Assembly: GCA_949298535.1 (NCBI GenBank)
Contig: CASFXA010000079.1
Coordinates: forward strand, 1 to 47,406
Reading direction: 5' to 3'
Source of the DNA: an uncultured Oscillospiraceae bacterium
GTDB taxonomy: Bacteria > Bacillota > Clostridia > Oscillospirales > Ruminococcaceae
DNA length: 47,406 nucleotides
Shown here: positions 24,447 to 32,731 of the stretch, one piece after another
Layout of the letters: each line of letters opens with the position of its first letter
Position numbering within the stretch: the first letter of the stretch is position 1
Made by a program: the position numbers and the translations under genes
Notes under the pieces: model-generated
The model's input: the letters and a program-made list of their open reading frames with translations, nothing else
Database searches by the model: none
Told to the model about the DNA's origin: nothing

Positions 24447-25199
24447 TTAGTCCTCCTCCTCTTCCTCAGGAGGATTGCCCCAGTTGTTCCAGACGTTCTG
24501 CACATCGTCGTTGTCGTCCAGAAGATCCAGCAGTTTGCTCATCTTTTCCCGCAGCTCGGGGTCGTCGATATTGGTGGTGGTGACGGGGAGATATTCCACC
24601 TCGCCGGAGGAAAGGGTGTAGCCCTTGGCCTCCAAACCTTCCCGCACTCCCCGGACGTCATTGACGCCAGTGAAGATTTGGATGGAGCCGTCAGCAAAAT
24701 CCACATCCTCGGCGCCCACGTCAAAGCAGTCCTCCAAAACCTTCTCCTCGTCCAGCTCTCCATCGGGATCGTCGATGACCACCACGCCCCGGGGATTAAA
24801 CAGGAAGGAGACGCTGCCAGTCTGTCCCAGATTGCCGCCGCATTTGTCGAAATAGTGGCGCAGATCGCCGGCGGTGCGGTTGCGGTTGTCGGTGAGGGTC
24901 TCCACAATCAGGGCCACGCCGGAGGGCCCGTAGCCTTCATACATCAGTTCTTCATAGTTGTTCTTGTCATCGCTGCCGGCGGCTTTTTTGATGCAGCGGT
25001 CAATATTGTCGTTGGGCATATTGACGCTTTTGGCCTTGGCGATGCAGTCCCGCAGCTTGCCGTTGACGGAAGGATCAGGACCGCCCTCCTTTACCGCCAC
25101 AGAGATTTCCCGGGCCACTTTGGTAAAGATTTTGGCGCGTTGGGCGTCAGATGCGCCCTTTTTCCGCTTAATGTTGTTCCATTTGGAATGTCCAGACAT
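24447..25199 (-). CDS. yebC: YebC/PmpR-family protein (TACO1 homologue)
   Basis: Cytoplasmic protein of 250 residues with the classic start SGHSKWNNIKRKKGASDAQR (within the first 22 residues) and MYEGYGPSGVALIVETLTDN near residue 85. Family members have been described as DNA-binding regulators and, more recently, as ribosome-associated factors that relieve stalling at proline-rich sequences. The three YebC domains are complete; the C-terminus ends in an acidic PPEEEEED tail. It is monocistronic, with a consensus promoter upstream. Confidence 0.96.
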   Translation of the reverse strand: MSGHSKWNNIKRKKGASDAQRAKIFTKVAREISVAVKEGGPDPSVNGKLRDCIAKAKSVNMPNDNIDRCIKKAAGSDDKNNYEELMYEGYGPSGVALIVETLTDNRNRTAGDLRHYFDKCGGNLGQTGSVSFLFNPRGVVVIDDPDGELDEEKVLEDCFDVGAEDVDFADGSIQIFTGVNDVRGVREGLEAKGYTLSSGEVEYLPVTTTNIDDPELREKMSKLLDLLDDNDDVQNVWNNWGNPPEEEEED

Positions 25200-25255
25200 A
25201 GGTTACGTTCCTTTCTCGTTGGTTTCCGCTCAAACGGCAGGTTTCACAAGGATTT

Positions 25256-25285
25256 ATTTTATCACTGCGGCCATGGCCTTGTCAA
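25256..25285 (-). promoter_or_regulatory. yebC promoter
   Basis: Minus strand TTGACA, 18 bp, TAAAAT, about 50 bp upstream of the start codon. The remaining gap to 25517 shows no gene and no strong terminator for the upstream dehydrogenase gene. Confidence 0.75.
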
Positions 25286-25517
25286 GGCGGCGGAAGCTGT
25301 CCGCGCCCTGGAAAAGAGACCGCAGCAAGGAAAAAAACGAAGGCTGGACGCGGGGAAAAGGCGGTCCGCCTTGCATGGGGGACCGTTCCTGCCCTGTCCC
25401 TTCAGGTCCCTTCTTCGCCCCCCCTTTTGGTTTCGCCGGGGAAATGGAACGCCTTCCCAATGGACCGGCGGTACACCTCTCCCGGAACCCAGGGAGAAGG
25501 CGCAGCCACGAAACCGG

Positions 25518-26471
25518 TTATCCCATGATGTTTCTGGGATGTCCCTCCATCCACAGACGGACATTTTCAAAGACCATCTCTCCCCGGATTTCCATGCTTT
25601 CGGCGGTGGCAAAGGCCGCATGGGGGGTGAGAATCACGTTGGGAGCGCTGATGAGAGGATGATCGGTGGGGATGGGCGGTTCCATCTCAAAGACGTCAAT
25701 GCCTGCGCCGGCCAAGGTTCCCTTTTTCAGGGCTTCCGCCAGGGCGGCGTTATCCACCACCACGCCCCGGGCGGTGTTGATGAACAAAGCGGAGGGCTTC
25801 ATCATGGCCAGTTGTTCTTTGCCGATAAGCCCTCTGGTTTGGGGAGTGGCAGGAAGATGGAGGCTGACAATATCGCTTTGGGTCAGCAGCTCCTCCAGCG
25901 TCAGGTATTCCACGCCGTCCGCCACTGTTCCGGGAGCTACAGAACGACGGTTGGCCACCACCCGGCAGCCGAAGGCCCGGGCCAGCTGGGCCACCCGTCC
26001 CCCGATGGCTCCCGCGCCCACAACGCCAAAGGTCTTTCCTTTCAGTTCAAAACCAACCAGGCCGGCTTTGGTGCCGCCGCTGCGGGCTGCTCTGTCGCAG
26101 GCGGGAATCCGGCGCAGCAGGCTGAACACCAGCCCGAACACCAGCTCGGCCACGGAATCAGTGGAATATCCGGCGCAATTGCACACCAGAATTCCTTTTT
26201 CCCTGCACAGTTCCATGGGCAGATGATCCACCCCGGTGAAGGCGACGGAAATCATCCGCAGCTTGGGACAGGCCTCCACCACTTCCGGCGGAAGCGGGGA
26301 ATTGGCGATCATCAGGACGTCGGCGTTTTGAGCCCGGCGGATCAGCTCCGAAGTATCCCGGCATCCGTCGTCGTAGGCTGTAAAAGTATGTCCCTGCGCT
26401 TCAAAGGGAGCGGCCAGCTGCCGCAGTTTTTGCTGGCTGATGGCCAGGGATTCAAGCAAGACGATATTCAT
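25518..26471 (-). CDS. D-isomer-specific 2-hydroxyacid dehydrogenase
   Basis: NAD(P)-dependent reductase/oxidase of 2-keto acids and D-2-hydroxy acids, 317 residues. The ATG at 26471 is 9 nt after GGAGG. The Rossmann motif is GVVGAGAIGGRVA near 147-159; the expected acidic residue after the second strand is absent (CRVVANRRSVAPG), which hints at NADPH. Catalytic residues fit the family: Arg in NTARGVVVDN, Glu in the GIDVFEMEPP region and His in LTPHAAF. Candidates are phosphoglycerate, glycerate or hydroxypyruvate reductase types; context does not discriminate. Confidence 0.9.
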   Translation of the reverse strand: MNIVLLESLAISQQKLRQLAAPFEAQGHTFTAYDDGCRDTSELIRRAQNADVLMIANSPLPPEVVEACPKLRMISVAFTGVDHLPMELCREKGILVCNCAGYSTDSVAELVFGLVFSLLRRIPACDRAARSGGTKAGLVGFELKGKTFGVVGAGAIGGRVAQLARAFGCRVVANRRSVAPGTVADGVEYLTLEELLTQSDIVSLHLPATPQTRGLIGKEQLAMMKPSALFINTARGVVVDNAALAEALKKGTLAGAGIDVFEMEPPIPTDHPLISAPNVILTPHAAFATAESMEIRGEMVFENVRLWMEGHPRNIMG

Positions 26472-27157
26472 CAAAAGAAACCTCCTTGACCGGCACGCCG
26501 GCCCAGATTTACCGGCAGACAGAGCCGGATCATGTTCAGCATAAATCCTCTTTCCCGGAAAGTCAAGAAAGGGAAGAAAAAATGCCCCGGATCAGGGAAT
26601 CCAACCGCTCATTCCCTGCGCCGGGGCGTTTTGTTCAAAGCAAAAAGGAGAATAAGATCCAGCGGGTTTTTTACAGATTGCTGTTTCCATGCCAGGGATC
26701 AGCCTCTGTCTGAAAAGGCGGGGACAAAGGAGCTTGCGGGCTTTCCGCGCCTGTGCGTTTCCGTATTGCGGGGGAGAAAGGGCCGCTGCTCCCCATACCC
26801 TTGCCGAGGGGAACCCCCCAGTGAACAAGGGGGTCAAGGGGCCGGAGGGGGAGAAAAGACAGGCGCCAGCCTGCCTTCTCCCTGCGGCCTGAAGTCTTCT
26901 GTTTTCCTCTCCCGTTCACTCCCCGGAAGTTTTCCGGAGATGGGACGGGCTTCCGGCAAAGTTGGCGATGCAGCCTTCCTTCCGGAGGGCAAGGAGGAAA
27001 GCAGATACGGCCCTGGAAAAGCGTTTTATCTTTGATCCGCTGAGGTCAGGGATCGGTGAAAGAAAGGGGGAAGATTTGCTGCCCATGGGCACACTGGGGA
27101 AAACGCAGGCTGGCTCCTCCGGAAATCCCGCCGAGGCCATGATACGGCTGAGAATAA
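26472..27157. other. Non-coding 0.7-kb region
   Basis: No frame has both a ribosome site and plausible composition. At 26579-26632 GCCCCGG with CAGGGAAT inside pairs with ATTCCCTG and CCGGGGC, flanked by A6 on one side and TTTTG on the other: a strong bidirectional terminator. A second GC-rich imperfect hairpin around GAC-AGGCGCCAGCCT lies at about 26847-26883. Confidence 0.55.
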
Positions 27158-27883
27158 TCAGCCGGACGGTTCGGAATCCTTTACAGATACAGAAGGAGGC
27201 ATCAGGTATCCCACGCCGTTCTCTGTGAGAATGTAGCGGGGAGATCCGGGGAAAGGCTCCAGCTTTCGGCGGATGTTCGTGATGTTCACCCGGAGAATCT
27301 TATTGTTTTCATTATGGTAGGGCCCCCAGATCCGTTCCATAATCCGCCGGTGGCTCAGCACATGGCCGCCGTTGCGGGCCAGCAGTTCCACAATTCGGTA
27401 CTCGATCTGAGTCAAATGGACCTTCACCCCATCCAATTGAACCAACCGACGGGTGAAATCGATGAGCAGCCCTTCATAACAATAGATGCCTGTTGGGCGG
27501 TCAGATTCTGTCAGCCTTCGGCTCAGGCGGATGGCGGCATGGATATAAGCGGGGAACTCCACGTTGCCCCAGGGATAAAAAAGAATATAGTCGGCGCCGA
27601 TATTCAATAAGATTGCGGTTTCCGCTTCGGTTAAAGGGGGAGCCAGAACAAGAATGGGGCGCAGGTACCATTCCCGGAGCTTCTCGATCAGCCATCTGGG
27701 ATCCATGGAGGACATCTCCAGATCCAGCACAACGGCGTCCGGCAGATGGGAGACAGCCAGAGTCATGGTCTCCTGCCCGCTTTTGGCGCAGATGGGAAGA
27801 AACTTTCCTCCCGTCAGGATATGGGACATCCGCTGCAACTTATGGGAATTTTCCGAGGCGACAAGAATTTTTCCTGCAAACAT
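27158..27883 (-). CDS. Orphan OmpR/PhoB-type response regulator
   Basis: The ATG at 27883 is behind AAAGGAG; the longer frame begins in sequence without a ribosome site. Of 241 residues, 5-120 form a receiver-like domain (KILVASENSHKLQRM, then VVLDLEM with the likely phospho-acceptor Asp near 55), but the usual acidic pair after the first strand is SEN here, so phosphorylation is uncertain. Residues 135-230 are a winged helix: YEGLLIDF, VHLTQIEYRIVELLARNGG, RRIMERIWG, LRVNITNIRRKLE and ENGVGYLM. No histidine kinase gene is adjacent. The resemblance is to KdpE-like regulators, at domain level only. Confidence 0.87.
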   Translation of the reverse strand: MFAGKILVASENSHKLQRMSHILTGGKFLPICAKSGQETMTLAVSHLPDAVVLDLEMSSMDPRWLIEKLREWYLRPILVLAPPLTEAETAILLNIGADYILFYPWGNVEFPAYIHAAIRLSRRLTESDRPTGIYCYEGLLIDFTRRLVQLDGVKVHLTQIEYRIVELLARNGGHVLSHRRIMERIWGPYHNENNKILRVNITNIRRKLEPFPGSPRYILTENGVGYLMPPSVSVKDSEPSG

Positions 27884-28602
27884 GGTGAAGAACTCCTTTC
27901 CATCAGAGCGGAGAGGTGAAAGAATCATTTTGAATTATTTTATGCAAAAAATGGAAAAGTCGGAGAAAATCAGGAGATCTGTCAGGATCGATTTATTTTC
28001 ACTTTTGTTCCCCTGAAAGAGAAGAGCTTTCTGGAAAAGGGGATCATTCCCTGAGGTGATTTAAAAAATGGAGGTTCCCCTTGGTTCATTGGGCGCATGG
28101 ACAATCCGCGATCTCCTGGACAGGCGGCATTAATCCTGACAAAATCAGGATTAATGCCGCAGTTTTGCGCTTCTGTAGGTGTGGATCACAGGAGCAAATT
28201 CAAGAGCGGATCCAGATTTTGATGAGATTGACCGCCGTTTATTCTGCCCGGCAGATTCTTCTGAAAGGGGCGTTTTTATTATAACATTGCAGACAAAAGG
28301 AAGGCAATGTTTTTCCGGCGCTGCTTTCCGCACGTCTTCCAATCGGAGAAAAAATCGAAGTTGGAAAACAAAAACTTGCGTTTTTAGCGTTTTCTTAGCG
28401 AAATAAGACTGTACGCGCCCGAAGATTTCAGCTATAATTAATATCAAATTATTTCTAAAATCTTGCGTTAAAAATGAAGTATTTAACATTTTTGTGTGAT
28501 AAAATCAAGTATTTTATGTTTTCACTGTGGCCCCGCGCAAGCTGGAGTTCACGATGAAATAAAACAAAGAACCCTGAAGGAACTATAAGGAGGAACTAAA
28601 GT
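27884..28602. promoter_or_regulatory. Regulatory gap between the orphan regulator and the DUF3798 importer
   Basis: It contains a perfect 16-bp stem (28124-28139 with 28145-28160, 5-nt loop) followed by AGTTTTG, probably a terminator; a TATAAT at 28432-28437 without a convincing -35; and two imperfect 23-bp direct repeats starting at 28471 and 28501, exactly 30 bp apart (AAAATgAAGTATTTaaca and AAAATcAAGTATTTtatg). No gene is supported; a frame at 28081 would run through the terminator hairpin. Confidence 0.5.
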
Positions 28603-29805
28603 ATGACCAAGAAGCTGCTTTGCCTGGCAATGGCTGCCATGATGATTTTTGCAGGCTGCCGTGGCGCTGAAGCTCCCGCCGAACCGGCATCCGACTCCAC
28701 CCCCGCTTCCAGCGCTGCGGAGTCTGCCGCCGAATCCACCCCCGCCGATGCCGGGAATTTTAAAATCGGCATTATCACCGGCACCGCTTCCCAGGGCGAC
28801 GAAGAAATTACTCAGGCCAACAAAATGAAGGAAAAGTACGGGGATATGATCGTGACTGCTACTTATCCCGATAACTTCTCCACCGAGACGGAAACCGTTA
28901 TTTCCAACGCGGTTGCCATGGCCTCCGATCCCGACGTCAAGGCTATCGTCTGGTGCCAGGCGATCCCCGGCACCGCCGCTGCCATTGACAAGGTCCGCGA
29001 GACCCGTCCCGACATGATCTTTATCGCCGGCACCCCCGGCGAGGACCCCGGCGTCATTGATCCCAAGGCGGACGTTGTCCTCCAGGTGGATGAGCCTGGC
29101 TGCGGCATTGTTATTCCTCCCCAGGCTGCCGCCCAGGGCGCCAAGACCATGATCCACTATTCCTTCCCCCGTCACATGAGCTACGCGCTGATTGTGGCCC
29201 GTCATGAGAACCTGAAGAAATACTGCGAGGAGAACGGCATCGAGCTGGTGGACGTCACCGCTCCCGATCCCACCGGCGACAGCGGCATCACCGGCGCGCA
29301 GCAGTTCATTCTGGAGGACGTTCCGCGCCAGATTGAAAAGTACGGTAAGGACACGGTGTTCTTCACCACCAACTGCGGTATGCAGGAGCCTTTGATCCGC
29401 AAGGTTTTTGAGGAAGGCGCTATTTACACTCTCCAGTGCTGCCCCTCTCCCTTCCATGCCTTCCCCGCCGCCCTGAACATCGATATGTCCGGCCATGAGG
29501 CGGATGTGACCTATATGCTGGAGCAGCTCCAGGCCAAGGTGGATGAGGCTGGCATGAGCGGCCGGGTTTCCACCTGGGGCGTTCCCTGCAATATGCTGTT
29601 CGTTTCCGCCGGCGTCGAGTACGCCAAGAAGATCCTGGAGGGCGAGACCAATGGCACCCTGGACGACGCGGTTCTCCGCGCCACCATCCAGGAGTGCGCT
29701 GAGGAATTCTATCCTGGCATCGAGATGACCGTGGAGAACTATGAGGAAAACGGCGCCTCTGTGGCCAACCATTACCTGGTCATGTCTGATTTCGTGACCT
29801 TCTGA
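28603..29805 (+). CDS. DUF3798 substrate-binding lipoprotein of an ABC importer
   Basis: A 400-residue lipoprotein: signal MTKKLLCLAMAAMMIFAGC with lipobox IFAGC at 15-19, an Ala/Ser/Glu/Pro linker to about residue 50, then a two-lobe periplasmic-binding fold starting FKIGIITGTASQGDEE. The pattern matches DUF3798 as I recall it. Several cysteines sit in conserved-looking loops (PGCGIVIPP, TTNCGMQEP, LQCCPSPFHAFP, GVPCNMLF), unusual for a binding protein. Start ATG is behind AAGGAGG. Codon bias is strong, and a terminator separates it from the ATPase gene, so it is probably made in excess over the membrane parts. The ligand is unknown. Confidence 0.88.
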   Translation: MTKKLLCLAMAAMMIFAGCRGAEAPAEPASDSTPASSAAESAAESTPADAGNFKIGIITGTASQGDEEITQANKMKEKYGDMIVTATYPDNFSTETETVISNAVAMASDPDVKAIVWCQAIPGTAAAIDKVRETRPDMIFIAGTPGEDPGVIDPKADVVLQVDEPGCGIVIPPQAAAQGAKTMIHYSFPRHMSYALIVARHENLKKYCEENGIELVDVTAPDPTGDSGITGAQQFILEDVPRQIEKYGKDTVFFTTNCGMQEPLIRKVFEEGAIYTLQCCPSPFHAFPAALNIDMSGHEADVTYMLEQLQAKVDEAGMSGRVSTWGVPCNMLFVSAGVEYAKKILEGETNGTLDDAVLRATIQECAEEFYPGIEMTVENYEENGASVANHYLVMSDFVTF

Positions 29806-29849
29806 TCCATTGGCGTATATCCTGAACTCAAAACCGATCTGAATCACAG

Positions 29850-29890
29850 GACCCGCCAGCTGGCTTTTACAGGCTGGCGGGTCATTTTTT
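29850..29890 (+). terminator. Terminator between binding-protein and ATPase genes
   Basis: GACCCGCCAGC-N12-GCTGGCGGGTC followed by ATTTTTT; expected to be leaky so that downstream ABC genes are made at lower level. Confidence 0.8.
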
Positions 29891-30042
29891 CAGCGGGGCT
29901 TCCTTCTGACGGAGGAAGTGCTTTTGGCGGCAGCGGAGCGCCATGTCCACAGCAGCCGGCGTCAAAAAGCCCTTGACTGGGGGAAAAGCCGCCGGCTTAT
30001 GGACAGAAAGACGCAATCGAAAACAACAAGGGAGGTATGACA

Positions 30043-31653
30043 TTGGAGCGAAGCTATGTCCTGAAAATGGATAATATCTCCAAGGAATACAGCGGCAACC
30101 GGGTTCTCAAAGGGGTCAGCCTTCAGGTGAGACCCGGCGAGATTCATGCCTTGATGGGGGAGAACGGCGCGGGCAAATCCACCCTGATGAACATTTTGTT
30201 CGGAATGCCGGTGATCCACTCCACCGGCGGCTTTGAAGGGTCCATCGAAATTGGCGGCCAGCCGGTGAAGATTGACACGCCGGTCAAAGCCATGGAGCTG
30301 GGAATCGGCATGGTGCATCAGGAATTTATGCTGATCCCCGGTTTTACCGTCACAGAGAATATCAAGATTGGACGGGAGCTGAGCCATCCCAATCTCCTCA
30401 GCCGTCTGGTGGGACGGAGCATGGAGACGCTGGACCTGGCGGCCATGAAAAAGGACGCCAAGGCCGCTTTGGATACCATCGGCCTGAAACTTTCCCCCAA
30501 TGCCAAGGTGGGGGGGCTGCCGGTGGGCTATATGCAGTTTGTGGAGATCGCCCGGGAGATTGACAAAACCGGCATCAAGCTGCTGGTATTTGATGAGCCG
30601 ACAGCGGTGCTTACCGAGAGCGAGGCGGCCCGGCTGCTGGAGACGATGAAGGTCATTTCCTCCCAGGGCATCGCGATCATCTTCATCACCCATCGGCTGG
30701 ACGAGGTGATGGCGGTGGCCGACAGCCTGACTGTGCTGCGGGACGGCGAGTTTGTGGCCCGGCGGGAGATCGCGGAAACCAGCGTGGTGGAGATTGCCGA
30801 GCTGATGATCGGGCGCAAGGTGGAAAAGTTGGTGGAAGACCAGGGAACGGACAATCGAACCCTGTCTGATGACAACATCGCCGTCAGCCTGCGGGATTAC
30901 AGAGTGAATATGCCGGGAGAGCTGGTCAAAGGCATCGACCTGGACATCCGGAAAGGTGAGATTTTCGGCATCGGCGGTCTGGCAGGGCAGGGTAAACTGG
31001 GGATTCCCAATGGCATCATGGGTCTTTACGCCGCTGCTGGAGAAGTGCGGGTCAATGGACAGCTGCTGGATCTGAACCGTCTGGGAGAGGCGCTGCGCCA
31101 CAAGGTGGCCTTTGTTTCCGAGGATCGTCGGGGCGTTGGCCTGCTGCTGGAGGAAAGTATCGAAAAGAATATCGTTTTTTCCGCCATGCAGGTCAATAAT
31201 GACTTTTTCCACAAATACGGCTGGATTCGTCTTCACGACGGCAACGCCACCCGGCGCCATGCCGAGGAGATGGTCAAAAAGCTGGACATCCGCTGCACCG
31301 GCATCCGCCAGACGGCGGGAAGGCTTTCCGGCGGCAATCAGCAAAAGGTTTGTCTGGCCCGGGCCCTGACCCTCAATCCGGAGATCCTCTTTGTGTCGGA
31401 GCCCACCAGAGGCATCGACATCGGCGCCAAAAAGCTGGTGCTGGAATATTTGGTCAAGCTCAATCGGGAACAGGGGATGACCGTTATTGTAGTCTCCTCT
31501 GAGCTGGTGGAGCTGCGGTCAGTCTGTGATCGGATCGCCATTGTTTCCGACGGTCGTCTGGCCAGTATTCTCAAGCCGGATGATTCCGATGCGGACTTCG
31601 GTTTGGCCATGTCCGGCGGGTTGAAGAAAGGAGGCGGTCAGCGTGCGGGATAA
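30043..31653 (+). CDS. RbsA-like double-domain ABC transporter ATPase
   Basis: Energising subunit of the DUF3798 importer, two fused ATPase domains, 536 residues. An ATG at 30037 lies 1 nt after GGGAGG; TTG at 30043 has the proper 7-nt spacing and is preferred. Domain 1 (about 5-245): Walker A GENGAGKST with Lys45, Walker B LLVFDEP with Asp184, but the signature is LPVGYMQ rather than LSxGxxQ. Domain 2 (about 255-520): degenerate Walker A GLAGQGKLG (normal in this family), canonical signature LSGGNQQK, and Walker B ILFVSEPTRGID where Ser452 replaces the Asp. The following permease gene overlaps it by 11 nt. Confidence 0.93.
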   Translation: MERSYVLKMDNISKEYSGNRVLKGVSLQVRPGEIHALMGENGAGKSTLMNILFGMPVIHSTGGFEGSIEIGGQPVKIDTPVKAMELGIGMVHQEFMLIPGFTVTENIKIGRELSHPNLLSRLVGRSMETLDLAAMKKDAKAALDTIGLKLSPNAKVGGLPVGYMQFVEIAREIDKTGIKLLVFDEPTAVLTESEAARLLETMKVISSQGIAIIFITHRLDEVMAVADSLTVLRDGEFVARREIAETSVVEIAELMIGRKVEKLVEDQGTDNRTLSDDNIAVSLRDYRVNMPGELVKGIDLDIRKGEIFGIGGLAGQGKLGIPNGIMGLYAAAGEVRVNGQLLDLNRLGEALRHKVAFVSEDRRGVGLLLEESIEKNIVFSAMQVNNDFFHKYGWIRLHDGNATRRHAEEMVKKLDIRCTGIRQTAGRLSGGNQQKVCLARALTLNPEILFVSEPTRGIDIGAKKLVLEYLVKLNREQGMTVIVVSSELVELRSVCDRIAIVSDGRLASILKPDDSDADFGLAMSGGLKKGGGQRAG

Positions 31654-32731
31654 TGCAAAGGCTTTGGTGCGGCAGGTGGGACTGCCCCGGATTATTATTG
31701 CGGGATTTTTCCTGCTGCTGCTGGTGGCTGCGGGCGGATTTCAGATGGATCTGCTTCAGTTGTGCAGCGACTTTCTCCGCCGGTGGGGAATGTACGGCAT
31801 CCTGGCGCTGGCGATGGTGCCTGCGGTCCAGTGCGGCATCGGTCTGAACTTCGGCATTTCCATGGGTATTGTAGGCGGTTTGCTGGGCGGTCTGATTGTC
31901 ATTGAGTTCCGCCTGGCCAGTATTCCCGCTTTGGTGGAGATTCATCCGCTGCTGGCTCAGTGGGTGGGAATTCTCATCGCCATTCTCATCGGCGTGGTGC
32001 TGGCCGCAGGTATCGGCTGGCTGTATGGCCTGCTCCTCAACCGGGTCAAAGGTTCGGAGATGACGGTGACCACCTATGTGGGTTTCTCCATCATCGCGTT
32101 TATGAATATCCTGTGGACCATCCTTCCCTTCCAGAGCGGCGAGCTGATCTATCCCAACGCCGGCCAGGGTCTGCGGAATACCATCTCCCTGGCGGATTCC
32201 TATTCCGGTGTGATGAACGACACCCTGGCCATTACAGTGGGTTCCCTGACCATCCCTACGGGACTGCTGCTCTTCTTTTTCCTGATGTGTTTGCTGGTCT
32301 GGCTGTTTATGCGCTCCAAGACCGGCGAAGCCATGAGCGCTGCCGGCGCCAACCCCAATTTTGCGCGGGCCAACGGCATCAATGTCAACAAGATGCGTTT
32401 GGTGGGCACCATTCTTTCCACCGTCCTGGCCGCCGTGGGAATTTTGGTTTATGCCCAGGGCTTTGGCTTTATGCAGCTGTATAACGGTCCCATGATGATG
32501 GGCTTTACTTCGGTGGCGGCGGTACTGATCGGCGGTGCTTCTCCCCGCCGGGCCTGTATCTCCCACGTGCTGATCGGAACGTTTTTGTTCCAGAGCATCA
32601 TGGCGCTGGCGCTGCCGGTGGCCAATCAGTTCATCCCCGAGAGCAATCTCTCCGAAGTGATGCGGCTGATTATTTCCAACGGCATCATCATCTATGCGCT
32701 GACTCAGACAGGAGGTGGCAGCCGTGAATAA
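31643..32731 (+). CDS. ABC transporter permease 1 (BPD_transp_2 type)
   Basis: Membrane subunit of 362 residues with 8-10 hydrophobic segments. GTG start 8 nt after GAAAGGAGG. Family features are the NFGISMGIVGGLLGG segment near 73, the coupling loop MRSKTGEAMSAAGANPNFARANGINVNK near 228-255 (split: MRSKTGEAMSAAG, ANPNFARANGINVNK) and VAAVLIGGAS near 300. These are shared with permeases of nucleoside/BMP and ribose-type importers. It overlaps the ATPase gene and is overlapped by permease 2, a tight translational unit. Confidence 0.93.
   Translation: MRDNAKALVRQVGLPRIIIAGFFLLLLVAAGGFQMDLLQLCSDFLRRWGMYGILALAMVPAVQCGIGLNFGISMGIVGGLLGGLIVIEFRLASIPALVEIHPLLAQWVGILIAILIGVVLAAGIGWLYGLLLNRVKGSEMTVTTYVGFSIIAFMNILWTILPFQSGELIYPNAGQGLRNTISLADSYSGVMNDTLAITVGSLTIPTGLLLFFFLMCLLVWLFMRSKTGEAMSAAGANPNFARANGINVNKMRLVGTILSTVLAAVGILVYAQGFGFMQLYNGPMMMGFTSVAAVLIGGASPRRACISHVLIGTFLFQSIMALALPVANQFIPESNLSEVMRLIISNGIIIYALTQTGGGSRE

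Noticed and set aside
24330-26489. Plus-strand 719-codon frame
   Set aside because: Runs antisense through both yebC and the dehydrogenase gene; no ribosome site.
26532-27035. Plus-strand 167-codon frame in the 0.7-kb gap
   Set aside because: Starts before a strong terminator hairpin and shows Gly/Arg/Pro-rich non-protein composition.
28081-28284. Possible 67-codon gene with TTG start behind GGAGG
   Set aside because: Its sequence would include the perfect 16-bp stem of a terminator; composition is not protein-like.
28549-29847. Minus-strand frame over the DUF3798 gene
   Set aside because: Shadow frame; the plus strand has lipobox, ribosome site and homology-like sequence.
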